From: Petrocella atlantisensis
Lineage (GTDB): Bacteria; Bacillota; Clostridia; Lachnospirales; Vallitaleaceae
Assembly (NCBI RefSeq): GCF_900538275.1
Contig: NZ_LR130778.1
Span: 1,116,001-1,180,000 of the forward strand
Length of the DNA stretch: 64,000 nt
Direction of reading: 5' to 3'
Positions 17,225 to 26,546 of the stretch are shown here, piece by piece; the stretch's first letter is position 1, and each line of letters opens with the position of its first letter. Made by a program: the position numbers and the translations under genes. The notes below the pieces were generated by a model. That model was not told the DNA's origin. It made no database searches and was given only the letters and a program-made list of their open reading frames with translations.

Positions 17225-18652
17225 ATGGAGATAGGTATTAATGTAAGTAAAAAAATCAGTATGAATCCAAAAATGATTAACAGACACGGGCTTATTACCG
17301 GAGCAACCGGTACCGGGAAAACTGTAACCTTAAAAGTGCTTGCAGAAGCTTTTAGTGAAGAGGGCATACCTGTTTTCATGCAGGATATAAAAGGAGATCT
17401 TACAGGATTTATTGAACCCGGTACACATAGCGATAAATTTCAAAAACGCCTTGAGCAAATTGGTCTTGAAAGTGTGGCTTTTACGACATACCCAACTACA
17501 TTTTGGGATATCTTTGGTGAAGAAGGTCATCCGATTCGCGCAACCGTTTCAGATATGGGACCACTCATGCTCAGTAAATTACTCACACTCAACGATGTTC
17601 AGACTTCAGTTTTATATACCATTTTCAAATTTGCAGATGAAAATGGCCTACTTCTACTGGATTTTAAGGACTTGTTGGCTATCCTTGGTCATATCACTGA
17701 AAGCGGCTCCAAATTAGAAGGACAGTATAAAAGTATAAGTAAAGCGACCCTGGGTGCTATTCATCGAAAGCTCATCATCATGGAGCAAGAAGGCATTGAA
17801 CATTTTTTTGGAGAACCTGCCTTTGATATTCACGATCTACTTACTTTTGACAACATGGGGCATGGTATGATTCATGTTTTAGAATCTTCAAAGCTTTCTA
17901 CCAATCCTAGTCTTTATTCTACTTTCCTTCTATGGCTTCTCTCCGAACTTTTCGAGGATCTCGATGAAGTCGGCGATCTTGATAAACCGCGTCTGGTATT
18001 CTTTTTTGATGAGGCGCACTTGATTTTCAAGGACATGTCCAAATCATTACTGGATAAGTTCGAACAGATTGTAAAATTAATACGTTCAAAAGGTGTGGGT
18101 ATCTATTTCATCACCCAAAATCCCCTAGATATTCCTGAATCTGTATTGGCACAATTAGGCAATAGAATTCAACATGCTTTACGTGCTTATACACCTAAAG
18201 AACAAAAAGCGGTGCGCGTTGCAGCTGATACTTTCAGACAGAATGAAGCCTTTGATACAGCAGATGTTATTTCTAATCTAGGTGTTGGTGAAGCATTGAT
18301 CTCATTCTTAGATGAAAAAGGCATACCCAGTATCGTTGAGAGGGCCTATATTATGCCACCGAAAAGTAAAATCGGCCCCGTTGCTGAGCAAGAGGCCGTC
18401 ATCAAGCATATCAATATGTCTTATTTTAAGAATAAATATAATCAAAGCTATGACCGCCATTCAGCTTATGAGGCCCTTAAAGAAAAAGCATTGCATACAC
18501 AAGACAGTATAAACACTAAGGAAGAGGCCAAGAAAAGTGTTCGAAAGACAGATTCTCCCCTTGATCGATTTATGAAGTCGACAGCTTCATCCATTGGTAC
18601 CCATGTCGGCCGGTCCTTAATACGAGGCATACTTGGCTCATTAAAAAAATAG
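17225..18652 (+). CDS. HerA-like ATPase (DUF853 family)
   Basis: A 475-aa cytoplasmic ATPase of the helicase HerA C-terminal-like/DUF853 family. Walker A is GATGTGKT near residue 27, QDIKGDLTG follows, Walker B is VFFFDEAHLIF near residue 260, and a sensor motif is SKGVGIYFITQNP. The C-terminus carries a basic tail. Relatives form hexamers and are loosely tied to DNA processing, but the bacterial DUF853 branch has no settled function. GAGGTG lies before the ATG at 17225. No NurA-like nuclease is adjacent. Convergent with the HD-CHAD gene, 4 bp between stops. Confidence 0.85.
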   Translation: MEIGINVSKKISMNPKMINRHGLITGATGTGKTVTLKVLAEAFSEEGIPVFMQDIKGDLTGFIEPGTHSDKFQKRLEQIGLESVAFTTYPTTFWDIFGEEGHPIRATVSDMGPLMLSKLLTLNDVQTSVLYTIFKFADENGLLLLDFKDLLAILGHITESGSKLEGQYKSISKATLGAIHRKLIIMEQEGIEHFFGEPAFDIHDLLTFDNMGHGMIHVLESSKLSTNPSLYSTFLLWLLSELFEDLDEVGDLDKPRLVFFFDEAHLIFKDMSKSLLDKFEQIVKLIRSKGVGIYFITQNPLDIPESVLAQLGNRIQHALRAYTPKEQKAVRVAADTFRQNEAFDTADVISNLGVGEALISFLDEKGIPSIVERAYIMPPKSKIGPVAEQEAVIKHINMSYFKNKYNQSYDRHSAYEALKEKALHTQDSINTKEEAKKSVRKTDSPLDRFMKSTASSIGTHVGRSLIRGILGSLKK

Positions 18653-18656
18653 CCAT

Positions 18657-19925
18657 CTAATTAAATCGCTTTTTCATCATAAACAACATCCATTTCATCT
18701 CTTGGTTCAATCTGGATGTTTCCTTGTCATAATACATCAGTAGTCGGTCCATTTCTTTTTTCTTGAGAGAAATGGACTTTTCTTTCATGAATATCTTAAG
18801 CAGCTTTTTGTTTTCCTCAATATCATTAAGTCCACCAACTGTTCTATGAATGTTACTATAAAGTTGACCATCATGCTCATCTAGAAATATAATTACACCT
18901 GACTCCGCCAAATACAAGAATTTTTTCCCGAATATCCTAAGCTTGTGTAATGATTTTAGATTCTTGATGGATACTTTTTCAAGGAGTGATACATAGTCTT
19001 TTTTTAAGTCTTCTTGTATTTTATACTTTATAGCTAATGCTTCATGTTGAGGTACTGCTTTTAACCCAATATTTACTTTATCTACTGACTTTTCACGCTT
19101 TAATGTTCTTTTTCTAATTTTTCTTATCATTTTTTTATTTTCATCCTGTAATAGCTTTGAAACTTGCCCGATAAGTTTATTGGAGGCTTCTGCTTTTTTT
19201 AAGGACTTTCTAAATACCGAAAGCTTTCTAGACTGTTCAAGATCAATAAAAACTTCTTTAAGAAAATGTTCCAAGTTTTTGACACCTTTGGACTGATATC
19301 CATTAAGCATCCAAATCATAGCCCTTAAAGTCCTAATCTCAGTACGAATAGTATGGACTTGTTTACTATCAAGGGCTTGCTCATCTAGGCTTTTTAGAAC
19401 CCTGAACAAGTCGCGCCATTTTTCTTGGAAAATCCTATCTATTTCATCAAGATCTCTCATAACTATCTTAAAAAACAGTTTATAAGCTTGTTCACATCTC
19501 ATCTGCTCATACTTTGGAAGGTATTCTCCTATCTCCAATTCATGTGCTAATGCATCGCAATCCTTAATTAATTCATCATAGGGACCATCTATCTGTTTTT
19601 TCTTATTGTGTTTGGCCACCGCATCGACCACAATCTGCTTAATAGGCGCCTCTACGTTATAATCCGTAAGCCATCTAAAAGCCAGCCTACTTCCAACAAT
19701 ACCATGCTCTTTACCCATTGCATTTTCAGTGATTCGACCCATATCATGAAGCAAGGCTATGGTCTGGGCAATATCACTGTTCAAACCCCGCCGTTTCGCC
19801 ATTTCACCACTTAAACGCTCGACACTTCTAACATGTTGATAATCATAGCTTTGTTGACCCAGTTGATCCAATACTTGATATACCCGATACCTTATGTTTT
19901 CCAAAATTTCACGTTCTAAAACCAA
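18657..19925 (-). CDS. HD phosphohydrolase-CHAD domain fusion protein
   Basis: A 422-aa protein read from a TTG start with AGGTGA 7 nt upstream. Residues 25-150 form an HD domain (HVRSVERLSGEMA, ALLHDMGRI, AVAKHNKKK, DCDALAHE). The remainder is helical and rich in Lys and Arg, with CHAD-like elements (HTIRTEIRTLRAMIWML, KSLHKLRIFGKKFLYLAE). CHAD domains bind polyphosphate through basic histidine-containing helices. A role in polyphosphate or nucleotide metabolism is therefore a reasonable inference. CHAD usually pairs with CYTH; an HD partner in the same chain is less common. Confidence 0.75.
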   Translation of the reverse strand: MVLEREILENIRYRVYQVLDQLGQQSYDYQHVRSVERLSGEMAKRRGLNSDIAQTIALLHDMGRITENAMGKEHGIVGSRLAFRWLTDYNVEAPIKQIVVDAVAKHNKKKQIDGPYDELIKDCDALAHELEIGEYLPKYEQMRCEQAYKLFFKIVMRDLDEIDRIFQEKWRDLFRVLKSLDEQALDSKQVHTIRTEIRTLRAMIWMLNGYQSKGVKNLEHFLKEVFIDLEQSRKLSVFRKSLKKAEASNKLIGQVSKLLQDENKKMIRKIRKRTLKREKSVDKVNIGLKAVPQHEALAIKYKIQEDLKKDYVSLLEKVSIKNLKSLHKLRIFGKKFLYLAESGVIIFLDEHDGQLYSNIHRTVGGLNDIEENKKLLKIFMKEKSISLKKKEMDRLLMYYDKETSRLNQEMKWMLFMMKKRFN

Positions 19926-20039
19926 CCTGATTTCACCTACTCTCCTACATTTTATTACGGTTTATACATCTCTTATTTCATTATAATGTATAATTCTATA
20001 ACTTGCTATGGTTGATTTAAACAAAGAGGCTATGCCTCG

Positions 20040-20190
20040 CTTTGCAAAGCAAATTGTTCCGGCAGGAAAGACTTCCTTGATAGTTAATGCGATGCTTCAA
20101 CGCATTAACATGGAATAGACTTTACTAGAGGACAAGAAAAGAAGCTTTGCTTGCATAGAGAACAAGAAGCATAGCTTTAAGAAGTTATAA
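20040..20190. repeat. Structured repeat, relative of element B
   Basis: Contains GTTAATGCG (20083-20091) paired with CGCATTAAC (20101-20109), the palindrome GCTTTGCAAAGC at its left edge, and the segment ACAAGAAAAGAAGCTT that is also in element B near 16165. GGAAAG...TTCCTTGA precedes the hairpin, as in element B at 16223. The order of the two shared segments is reversed relative to element B. It sits just past the stop of the 20195-21364 lipoprotein. Confidence 0.5.
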
Positions 20191-20194
20191 ACGA

Positions 20195-21364
20195 TTATTC
20201 TTCAACACCTAATCCGGACATCCAAGTTCCAAATGATGAGAGGTCCTCTAGTGTGAGATTGTATTTTTCATCTATTTTATTCAACATTTCATAAGCCTCT
20301 GTTCGAACTTCTTCATCCAGTATGTTGTCATTACTTGATACCAGCTCCATGAACGCCGTTACGAGCTCAGCCATATAACTATCTTCTAATGTTTGTATCT
20401 CTTTGAAAATTCTTAAATTATCTTCCTTTAAACGCTGATCTTCAAAATTATATGTTGGTGAATTGTCTATACCCATGAGCAACATACTCATATGATCCTT
20501 AAAACGAATGGCCATATATTTTTCATAAAGTGTGCCTTCATAGCCTTCAAGCATTTTACCCATGCCATAGGTTCTAGCTGCAATGATGTCACCGTCTACA
20601 ATAAAACCGCCATCCGATGCCATCGGTTCAAGGGTATCAATTGCCAAAGTAATCAGCAAGTCTCTCATTGGTTCTGTATTATAATCTCTATTTTTTGCAA
20701 ACTCCGTAAAATCAACAAGGTAAAACAACATGCCTTCAGCGCTGGCTAGATAATAACCTTGATCCTTGGCTTCCATCACTAAGGTCTTGATTTCATCATC
20801 TTCAATCGCATCTACATTTTGAGCTAACTTTATATACTTGTAGTCGTATTGCTCAGCTTCTTTAAAAAATCGATCAAAAAAATCCGGTTGCATGGCATAA
20901 GATTCTATAGCTTTATAATCTTCAAAACTGTTCCGACGCATACCGGAAATAGCATAGGCTGTAAACAAATCTGCTTCTTCTGGCGCTAATTTACCGATTC
21001 CTTCTTTGTATAAATTATATATAGCTTTGGAAGTACCCTTCTCATCATATAAAGTTTTCATATCCGTCACCCACTTTTTTTGTTCAATGGTAGATACCGG
21101 TTCATCGGATTGCTTTATGGGTAAAGCGCTCATATAGGTGGCTAATATATCCTCATACTTTTTCTCAACGACGTTTATGACTTCTACTTCAAGCTGAGGC
21201 ACATCCAGATTCTCCTCCTGTTGGCTTTCCTGGGCCTCTTCAATGGGTACAGGCACTTCATTTACTTCCTGATTTTCTTTTGATTGACATCCATATAATA
21301 ATAGACTACCAAGCACCATTAGCATGACGTACAGTGTTATTTTATTCATAAAATGTTTTTTCAT
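20195..21364 (-). CDS. Lipoprotein of unknown function
   Basis: A 389-aa predicted lipoprotein: signal MKKHFMNKITLYVMLMVLG then lipobox LLYGC, the Cys being lipidated. An acidic, Gln/Glu-rich linker (residues 27-60) precedes a mostly helical domain with no motif I recognise. AGGAGA lies 8 nt before the ATG. It stands alone, between the HD-CHAD promoter region with its structured repeat and the Pcm-like gene on the other strand. Confidence 0.7.
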   Translation of the reverse strand: MKKHFMNKITLYVMLMVLGSLLLYGCQSKENQEVNEVPVPIEEAQESQQEENLDVPQLEVEVINVVEKKYEDILATYMSALPIKQSDEPVSTIEQKKWVTDMKTLYDEKGTSKAIYNLYKEGIGKLAPEEADLFTAYAISGMRRNSFEDYKAIESYAMQPDFFDRFFKEAEQYDYKYIKLAQNVDAIEDDEIKTLVMEAKDQGYYLASAEGMLFYLVDFTEFAKNRDYNTEPMRDLLITLAIDTLEPMASDGGFIVDGDIIAARTYGMGKMLEGYEGTLYEKYMAIRFKDHMSMLLMGIDNSPTYNFEDQRLKEDNLRIFKEIQTLEDSYMAELVTAFMELVSSNDNILDEEVRTEAYEMLNKIDEKYNLTLEDLSSFGTWMSGLGVEE

Positions 21365-21561
21365 TATAATATCTCTCCTTCTTATCCATATGTCTTACTC
21401 TTAATTGGACGTATCAACCTATAAAAAAGATGCATTTTCAAGGTAATAGGACGGATTTCCTATAACCTGACCCTATGTTATACTTCTAATATAGAGTAGA
21501 TTTTTAATGGCAACCCTTTTAACCTTAATACATTGCATAGCTGTACTAAGGATGTGATTTT

Positions 21562-22140
21562 ATGAACAAAAGCCCCACAAAAGTCTTTTTCAAGCAATTG
21601 GATCGTCGTTTGTTCATGGAACAATACAAGGAATTGGCCCACGTTGACCGGGCTTTCCCGATTGGTTTTGGACAAACGATATCACAACCCTCACTCGTAC
21701 TGTACATGACAGAGATTCTTGAGCTAAAGCCGCAGCATAAAGTACTTGAAATAGGAACAGGCTCCGGCTACCAGACGGCATTTCTCGCACAGTTTTCTAA
21801 TTGGGTATATACCGTTGAAGCCATAGAACCACTTATGAAAAAAGCAGAAATACGCCTAAAAAATTTAAACTATCATAATATATCCTTTATTCTTGGAGAT
21901 GGTACCTATGGCTTAATGGACCATGCGCCCTATGATCGCATCATCGTAACCGCTGCTGCTAGAGAAATCCCACCAACCTTAATCGAACAGTTGAGGCCGG
22001 ATGGTCGACTTCTCATCCCTGTTGGCAATAAATATGCTCAAGACCTTAGTCTTATAATAAAAGACAGTGAGGGTAATATTACTGTCTCATCAATAGAACC
22101 TGTTCGGTTTGTACCCCTTGTTGGAGACTATGAACTATAA
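21562..22140 (+). CDS. Protein-L-isoaspartate O-methyltransferase-like protein
   Basis: A 192-aa SAM-dependent methyltransferase of the PCMT family. It has the N-terminal VDRAFPIGFGQTISQPSLVLYMTEIL, motif I VLEIGTGSGYQTAFLA, GDGTYG, and the typical C-terminal APYDRIIVTAAAREIPPTLIEQLRPDGRLLIPVG. It repairs isoaspartyl residues in aged proteins. AAGGATG lies upstream of the ATG. It stands alone and ends before a strong terminator hairpin. Confidence 0.88.
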   Translation: MNKSPTKVFFKQLDRRLFMEQYKELAHVDRAFPIGFGQTISQPSLVLYMTEILELKPQHKVLEIGTGSGYQTAFLAQFSNWVYTVEAIEPLMKKAEIRLKNLNYHNISFILGDGTYGLMDHAPYDRIIVTAAAREIPPTLIEQLRPDGRLLIPVGNKYAQDLSLIIKDSEGNITVSSIEPVRFVPLVGDYEL

Positions 22141-22200
22141 TAACATAAATGCAATACATATAGTGATGCTTTTAAGCAATTTCACATTTATTCTAATTAA

Positions 22201-22242
22201 AGAGAAGTCCAACTACTCAGATACGGGAAGTTGGACTTCTCT
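22201..22242. terminator. Bidirectional terminator between pcm-like gene and lipoprotein
   Basis: A perfect 14-bp stem, AGAGAAGTCCAACT (22201-22214) with its complement at 22229-22242, loop 14 nt. It lies between two convergent genes (stops at 22140 and 22265) and is followed by CTTATT. Confidence 0.75.
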
Positions 22243-22264
22243 CTTATTACTTACTTATTAATGC

Positions 22265-22711
22265 TTATTCTAATTTTTCAATGTCATGAATAATACTTGC
22301 ATTATTTTCATCCAGTTTAAATGAAATACTTATTCTATCACCTTCTGTAAGGTTATAGTCTCCAAAGTTGGCTTTTACTGTTTCGGAGAATCGAAAAGCT
22401 TTGAATGTATCTTCTGCTGAAATATCAGTAATCTCAACCTCGATACTATTAGAATCTATCTGACCGACATAGATACCAGTTGTTGTCTCCATATCTTCTT
22501 CTAACTCTTCTTCCATAGCCGGTTCTTCTTCCGGTAAAGTATCTTCTGTTGCTTCCTCTGTCACTTCCTCTGATGGTTCTTCTGTCATTTCTTCTTCTAC
22601 GACATCTGAAACCACCTGTTCTTCCTCCATGACTTCGGGTTTGCTATTGAAGCATCCTGAAAACAGCCCAACCACTATAATCAATATGCCAAAAATCATC
22701 CATTTCTTCAT
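22265..22711 (-). CDS. Small acidic lipoprotein
   Basis: A 148-aa lipoprotein: hydrophobic signal with lipobox GLFSGC. Residues 25-80 are almost all Glu, Asp, Thr and Pro, forming a flexible spacer. The C-terminal 70 residues (GIYVGQIDSNSIEVEI...IHDIEKLE) look like a small beta barrel that I cannot assign. It ends in a terminator shared with the Pcm-like gene. Function unknown. Confidence 0.7.
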   Translation of the reverse strand: MKKWMIFGILIIVVGLFSGCFNSKPEVMEEEQVVSDVVEEEMTEEPSEEVTEEATEDTLPEEEPAMEEELEEDMETTTGIYVGQIDSNSIEVEITDISAEDTFKAFRFSETVKANFGDYNLTEGDRISISFKLDENNASIIHDIEKLE

Positions 22712-22789
22712 AATTAAATACCTCCTAAGTTTGTATATTTTATTACTCTATTTTAGACGTATGAAATATAAAACTGTTCCATATTTTGT

Positions 22790-23353
22790 CTATTTTCCAA
22801 TTCCCAGCCACAATAGATCTACCATATGCGTTGCCTCATAGCCTATATCAATCACCTGTCCGGTCATCAAGAAATTTCTCATTTTATGCTCTAATAGTGC
22901 TTGATACGCAAACCCGATGTCCTTATAGCTCCATTTTCTAGAAAAACAATCGGATGCTATTCCTTGTCGTATAATCTCATGTACTTGCGCCTGTTTATGA
23001 TTTTGCCATTTCCTAAAAAACTCTGCCGTTTCTTGGTCCAACGCAAAAAATTCTTCAAAATAAATCCTATAAATAATCTTATGCTCTTGAAGTTGATCTA
23101 GTGAAGATTGAATGAGGTATATCAATTTGCCCTTAGTATCACCTTCCGGCAAATCTATTGGATAGGGCAAAATGATTGGTTCAATAAGTGCAATCAAGAT
23201 ATCGTCCTTCGACTTAAAATATTCATATACTGTTGTTCTGGCAATTTTTACTTTTTTTGCTATTTCTTCAATCGTTGTAAGCATAAAACCCTGCTCTAAA
23301 AACAAACTGTGCCCTGCCTCCAAAATTTGTTGCCTTCTCGCTTCCGCATTCAT
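22790..23353 (-). CDS. TetR/AcrR family transcriptional regulator
   Basis: A 187-aa repressor-like protein. The N-terminal HTH covers residues 8-54 (RQQILEAGHSLFLEQGF, TIEEIAKKVKIARTTVYEYFKSKDDIL). The C-terminal ligand domain is unassigned. The ribosome site is AGGAGG. Its own promoter carries two copies of a short palindrome, one within the -35/-10 spacer, so autorepression is likely. No transporter or enzyme target is adjacent in the same direction. Confidence 0.9.
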   Translation of the reverse strand: MNAEARRQQILEAGHSLFLEQGFMLTTIEEIAKKVKIARTTVYEYFKSKDDILIALIEPIILPYPIDLPEGDTKGKLIYLIQSSLDQLQEHKIIYRIYFEEFFALDQETAEFFRKWQNHKQAQVHEIIRQGIASDCFSRKWSYKDIGFAYQALLEHKMRNFLMTGQVIDIGYEATHMVDLLWLGIGK

Positions 23354-23377
23354 CTTAACCCTTGCCTCCTATGACAT

Positions 23378-23430
23378 CCGACGCCTCGTCGCTATAATTT
23401 CATTTTATCCGACACTTCGTCGTTTGTCAA
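23378..23430 (-). promoter_or_regulatory. Autoregulated TetR promoter with two operator copies
   Basis: On the minus strand TTGACA (23425-23430), a 17-bp spacer and TAAAAT (23402-23407) make a near-consensus promoter. CCGAC-N5-GTCG sites lie at 23378-23391 and 23409-23422, their centres 31 bp (about three turns) apart. One fills the spacer and the other lies just past the -10. Confidence 0.75.
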
Positions 23431-23450
23431 GGTGACATAAAATTTTATCC

Positions 23451-25439
23451 CTAATACTTAAATATAGCAATCTTATTTTGCATATCCTCTGCCAAACGAG
23501 ATAGAGCATCACTGGCATTAGATATCTCTGCCATTGAAGCCGCTTGTTCTTCCATGGTAGCCGATGTCTCTTCAGAACCGGCAGCATTCTCTTGGGCTAT
23601 GGCCGCTAGATTTTGCATAATTTCTGCTAACTCATTCTTTTTATCATCCATCGTACTCACTGAATCCAGTGCTCTATTGATAATTGACTTAACATCTTCG
23701 ACCTGCTTAGAAATACCATTAAATTTGCTCTCTGTTATTCGAACACTTTCTACTTGATCCTTAATAATGCCTTGAACCTCTTCCATTGATTTTACAGAAC
23801 TTTTCGAGTTATCCTGTAACTTTTTCAACATATCGTTAATATCCTTTACGGAAGTCGTAGATTCCTCTGCTAATTTTCGAATCTCATCTGCTACCACTGC
23901 AAACCCTTTTCCGGCTTCGCCTGCTCTTGCCGCTTCTATGGCCGCATTCAGTGCTAGTAAATTGGTTTGCTCAGCAATACTTCTAATCAGCTCACTCGCC
24001 TGTCCAATCTTATCTGCACTTTCATTGGTCTCTAGGGTACTATGATAGATTTTCTCAATAGCATTATTACTATTTTGAGTTTTTGTATTTAAACCCATTA
24101 TGACCTCTGTACCTTCATCTTTAAGCAAAGTCAGTTGTCTCATGGCTATATCCACCTGTTTCATATCCTCTAGATCTTCTTCTATAATATGACTTATTTC
24201 ATCCGTTCTCATCACGCCATTTTCTGTATCTTTTGCTTGTTCTGTAGCACTTTTTGCAATCTCTTCTATGGTTCTAGCCACTTCATCCGCTGCATAGGCC
24301 GATTGTTGGCTGGTGGCCGTCAATTCTTCCGAGGATGCTGCTACTTGTTGTGATGTGTCTGATATATGCTTAATAAACTCTCGTAGATTATCCGTTACAC
24401 TCTGGAAAGCCTTGGCAAGGGATCCTACTTCATCTTTTTTACTTATATAGATTTGCGGTACATCCTCAGTAATATCTAAGTTAGAAATTTTCTTAGAATG
24501 TTCAATGATACCAATAATTGGCTTCACGATAGAATCACCTAGAATATAACAAAGAGCTATACTTATAATAAGTATAATTGCGGTCGTAATCAAAATGCTT
24601 TTTTGAAGGGTAGGTATGGCTTGTAATACCTCGCCTGAATGCGCTGTTATTACAATAGTCCAATTTGTTCCTTCTATTGGAACGTATCCGATATATAAAT
24701 CCATATCATTATATGTGTATCTACCAACACTATTTTCGGCTGATATGATTTTCTCAAACTGAACCGCTAAAGACGCCATACTAGGATCTTCTTCTAAAGC
24801 ACTTATTGGGTTAAATTGATTAAGTACCATTTCTCGGTCAATATGAGCCACAACAGTACCTTTATCATTTATCATATAGGCATAACCATTTTCACCATAT
24901 CCCAAATCATCTGTGATATCGCTAAGGGCATTTCCATCACGTCTGCCAACTAAAACCCCAACAACCTCACCATTGTTTTTAATGGGTGTTGCAAACATTA
25001 AAACTGCCGAGTTGGTTACTCTACTGATAATGACATCAGAAACATTAGATTCACCCTCAAATGCTTTTATAACATAGGCTCTGTCCCCTAGTTCAGCGGT
25101 TGTTCCATCATGATAATTGGTTGTCCCATTCGGACTAACGACCCCTAAAGCTAAGAAGCCTGATGCCATCATTTGTTTTTCCATAACACTTTTTTGCTGC
25201 TCATAATCCATACTTTCAATTTCGCTAATTTTTGCAATGGTTTCAAGTGATTGAATCCCTGTTTCAATACGACTCTCTGTGAGCTTAGCACCTTCTTCTG
25301 CTAAAAGAACCAAGGATGCCTCCGCATTTTCCGTCACCGTCCTACTGATAATAACCAAAGATACAATACCAAAACTGGCTGATATCAATAAGATTAATAC
25401 TGAAAAATAAACCACCAACTTGCTCTTAATACTTTTCAT
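23451..25439 (-). CDS. Methyl-accepting chemotaxis protein (dCache sensor)
   Basis: A 662-aa chemoreceptor. Membrane helices lie at residues 8-30 and about 280-302, enclosing an extracellular dCache_1 ligand domain ([29 protein letters not shown]). A HAMP domain (about 303-355) and a cytoplasmic signalling domain follow. The conserved hairpin tip near residue 495 is [20 protein letters not shown]. Expression is probably controlled by the c-di-GMP riboswitch in its leader, linking motility sensing to the motile/sessile switch. No other che gene is in the window. Confidence 0.94.
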   Translation of the reverse strand: MKSIKSKLVVYFSVLILLISASFGIVSLVIISRTVTENAEASLVLLAEEGAKLTESRIETGIQSLETIAKISEIESMDYEQQKSVMEKQMMASGFLALGVVSPNGTTNYHDGTTAELGDRAYVIKAFEGESNVSDVIISRVTNSAVLMFATPIKNNGEVVGVLVGRRDGNALSDITDDLGYGENGYAYMINDKGTVVAHIDREMVLNQFNPISALEEDPSMASLAVQFEKIISAENSVGRYTYNDMDLYIGYVPIEGTNWTIVITAHSGEVLQAIPTLQKSILITTAIILIISIALCYILGDSIVKPIIGIIEHSKKISNLDITEDVPQIYISKKDEVGSLAKAFQSVTDNLREFIKHISDTSQQVAASSEELTATSQQSAYAADEVARTIEEIAKSATEQAKDTENGVMRTDEISHIIEEDLEDMKQVDIAMRQLTLLKDEGTEVIMGLNTKTQNSNNAIEKIYHSTLETNESADKIGQASELIRSIAEQTNLLALNAAIEAARAGEAGKGFAVVADEIRKLAEESTTSVKDINDMLKKLQDNSKSSVKSMEEVQGIIKDQVESVRITESKFNGISKQVEDVKSIINRALDSVSTMDDKKNELAEIMQNLAAIAQENAAGSEETSATMEEQAASMAEISNASDALSRLAEDMQNKIAIFKY

Positions 25440-25471
25440 AACTATTCTCCTTTCTTTGCTAAAAAATAAAA

Positions 25472-25606
25472 ACCACCAATCAACGAATGACCGGTGGTAA
25501 GTAAGATACTGCTACAATATCATATATCCAAACGGCAACCTGGCAATCATAGTAACCCCTTAGACCCATAGCTTTGCGACACTATCTTTCGATAGCTGTG
25601 CCTTTA
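25472..25606 (-). ncRNA. Cyclic di-GMP-I riboswitch (GEMM) with terminator, upstream of the MCP
   Basis: The minus strand carries AAAGGCACAG, the conserved GTCGCAAAGCTATGGGTCTAA and GATTGCCAGGTTGCCG, the pattern of the c-di-GMP-I aptamer (about 25528-25606). About 30 nt further, ACCACC...GGTGGT (25472-25498) is followed by TTTTATTTTTT, a clear intrinsic terminator. Switching is therefore probably transcriptional. It sits 33 bp before the MCP start. Chemotaxis receptors are classic targets of this riboswitch. Confidence 0.85.
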
Positions 25607-25779
25607 TTTTATGTGATTAAACTTGAAGAAATAAGCACTAGACTACCCAGTTACCTATCATAATACTTATTGATTTATCATTATACTCTATTGCTAATAA
25701 AAAGTACATATAATTCGGCTTTATATTATTTTGAAATTTACTTTTCCATCTTCCTATGCTTAAGGTTTAAATACAACAA

Positions 25780-26535
25780 CTACCATCCCCTAGAGCTACC
25801 ACCACCGCCACTTCGACCGCCGCCGCCGCCAAATCCGCCGCCACCGCCGCCTCTACCTGAGTTTCTTACAATCATATACAACACAACTCTAGTAATACGT
25901 CCGCGATTGAAGATTAAATCTAGCATCATAAGCATGATGCCGATTATGATTAGAATCACATGGAATATGGTCAGCTTGCCTTCTTCCTCTTCAGTGCCCG
26001 GCTTATAGTAAACATTCTGGTCTGTTATGGTTGCCTCATCAAGATCATATTCTATATACACTTCTTCAGCTAGTTTTAAATAGGTTCCGATAACACCAGC
26101 ATCATAATTACCTTCTTGAAAATGACCAATAAGGTAGTCATCTTGTATCCGTCCTGTTTTTGCATCATTTAAGGCACCTTCAAGACCATAACCCACTTCA
26201 ATACGGGATTGACGGTCATTTAGAGATACCAATAGAAGTAAACCGTTGTTCTTCGTCGCATCACCGATGCCCCATTCTCTAAATAGATTAAGAGCATAAG
26301 ATTCAATATCTTGCCCTTCTAAACTATCTACAGTAACAACAACAATTTGCGCACCCGTCTCCTGTGCCAATGGTACCGACACTTTCATGATGGCTTCCTC
26401 AGTTTCAGCTGAAAGAATACCCGCATAATCATTAACATAGAATTCTGGGGTGTGGCTTGGATAGCTTTGGCCATATATCACCGACATAGAAAGCAGCATT
26501 GTTAGAATGAACAATGCCGCTATAGTTTTTTTCAA
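25780..26535 (-). CDS. TPM domain protein with glycine-rich tail (YgcG-like)
   Basis: A 251-aa exported protein. After the signal peptide (ends near residue 22) a TPM domain covers residues 30-155 (VNDYAGILSAETEEAI, GAQIVVVTVDSL, NNGLLLLVSLNDRQSRIEVGYGLEG). One membrane helix lies near 185-205, then a tail of Gly, Arg and Ser (GGGGGGFGGGGG). The TPM domain has been linked to photosystem repair or phosphatase activity elsewhere; the bacterial role is unknown. It follows lemA by 11 bp, the usual LemA-TPM pairing. Confidence 0.9.
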   Translation of the reverse strand: MKKTIAALFILTMLLSMSVIYGQSYPSHTPEFYVNDYAGILSAETEEAIMKVSVPLAQETGAQIVVVTVDSLEGQDIESYALNLFREWGIGDATKNNGLLLLVSLNDRQSRIEVGYGLEGALNDAKTGRIQDDYLIGHFQEGNYDAGVIGTYLKLAEEVYIEYDLDEATITDQNVYYKPGTEEEEGKLTIFHVILIIIGIMLMMLDLIFNRGRITRVVLYMIVRNSGRGGGGGGFGGGGGRSGGGGSSRGW

Positions 26536-26546
26536 TCTAATCCCTC

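Noticed and set aside
25670-26008. Proline-rich 112-aa ORF on the plus strand
   Set aside because: It is the antisense of the glycine-rich tail of the TPM protein; poly-Gly codons read backwards give poly-Pro. It has no ribosome site.
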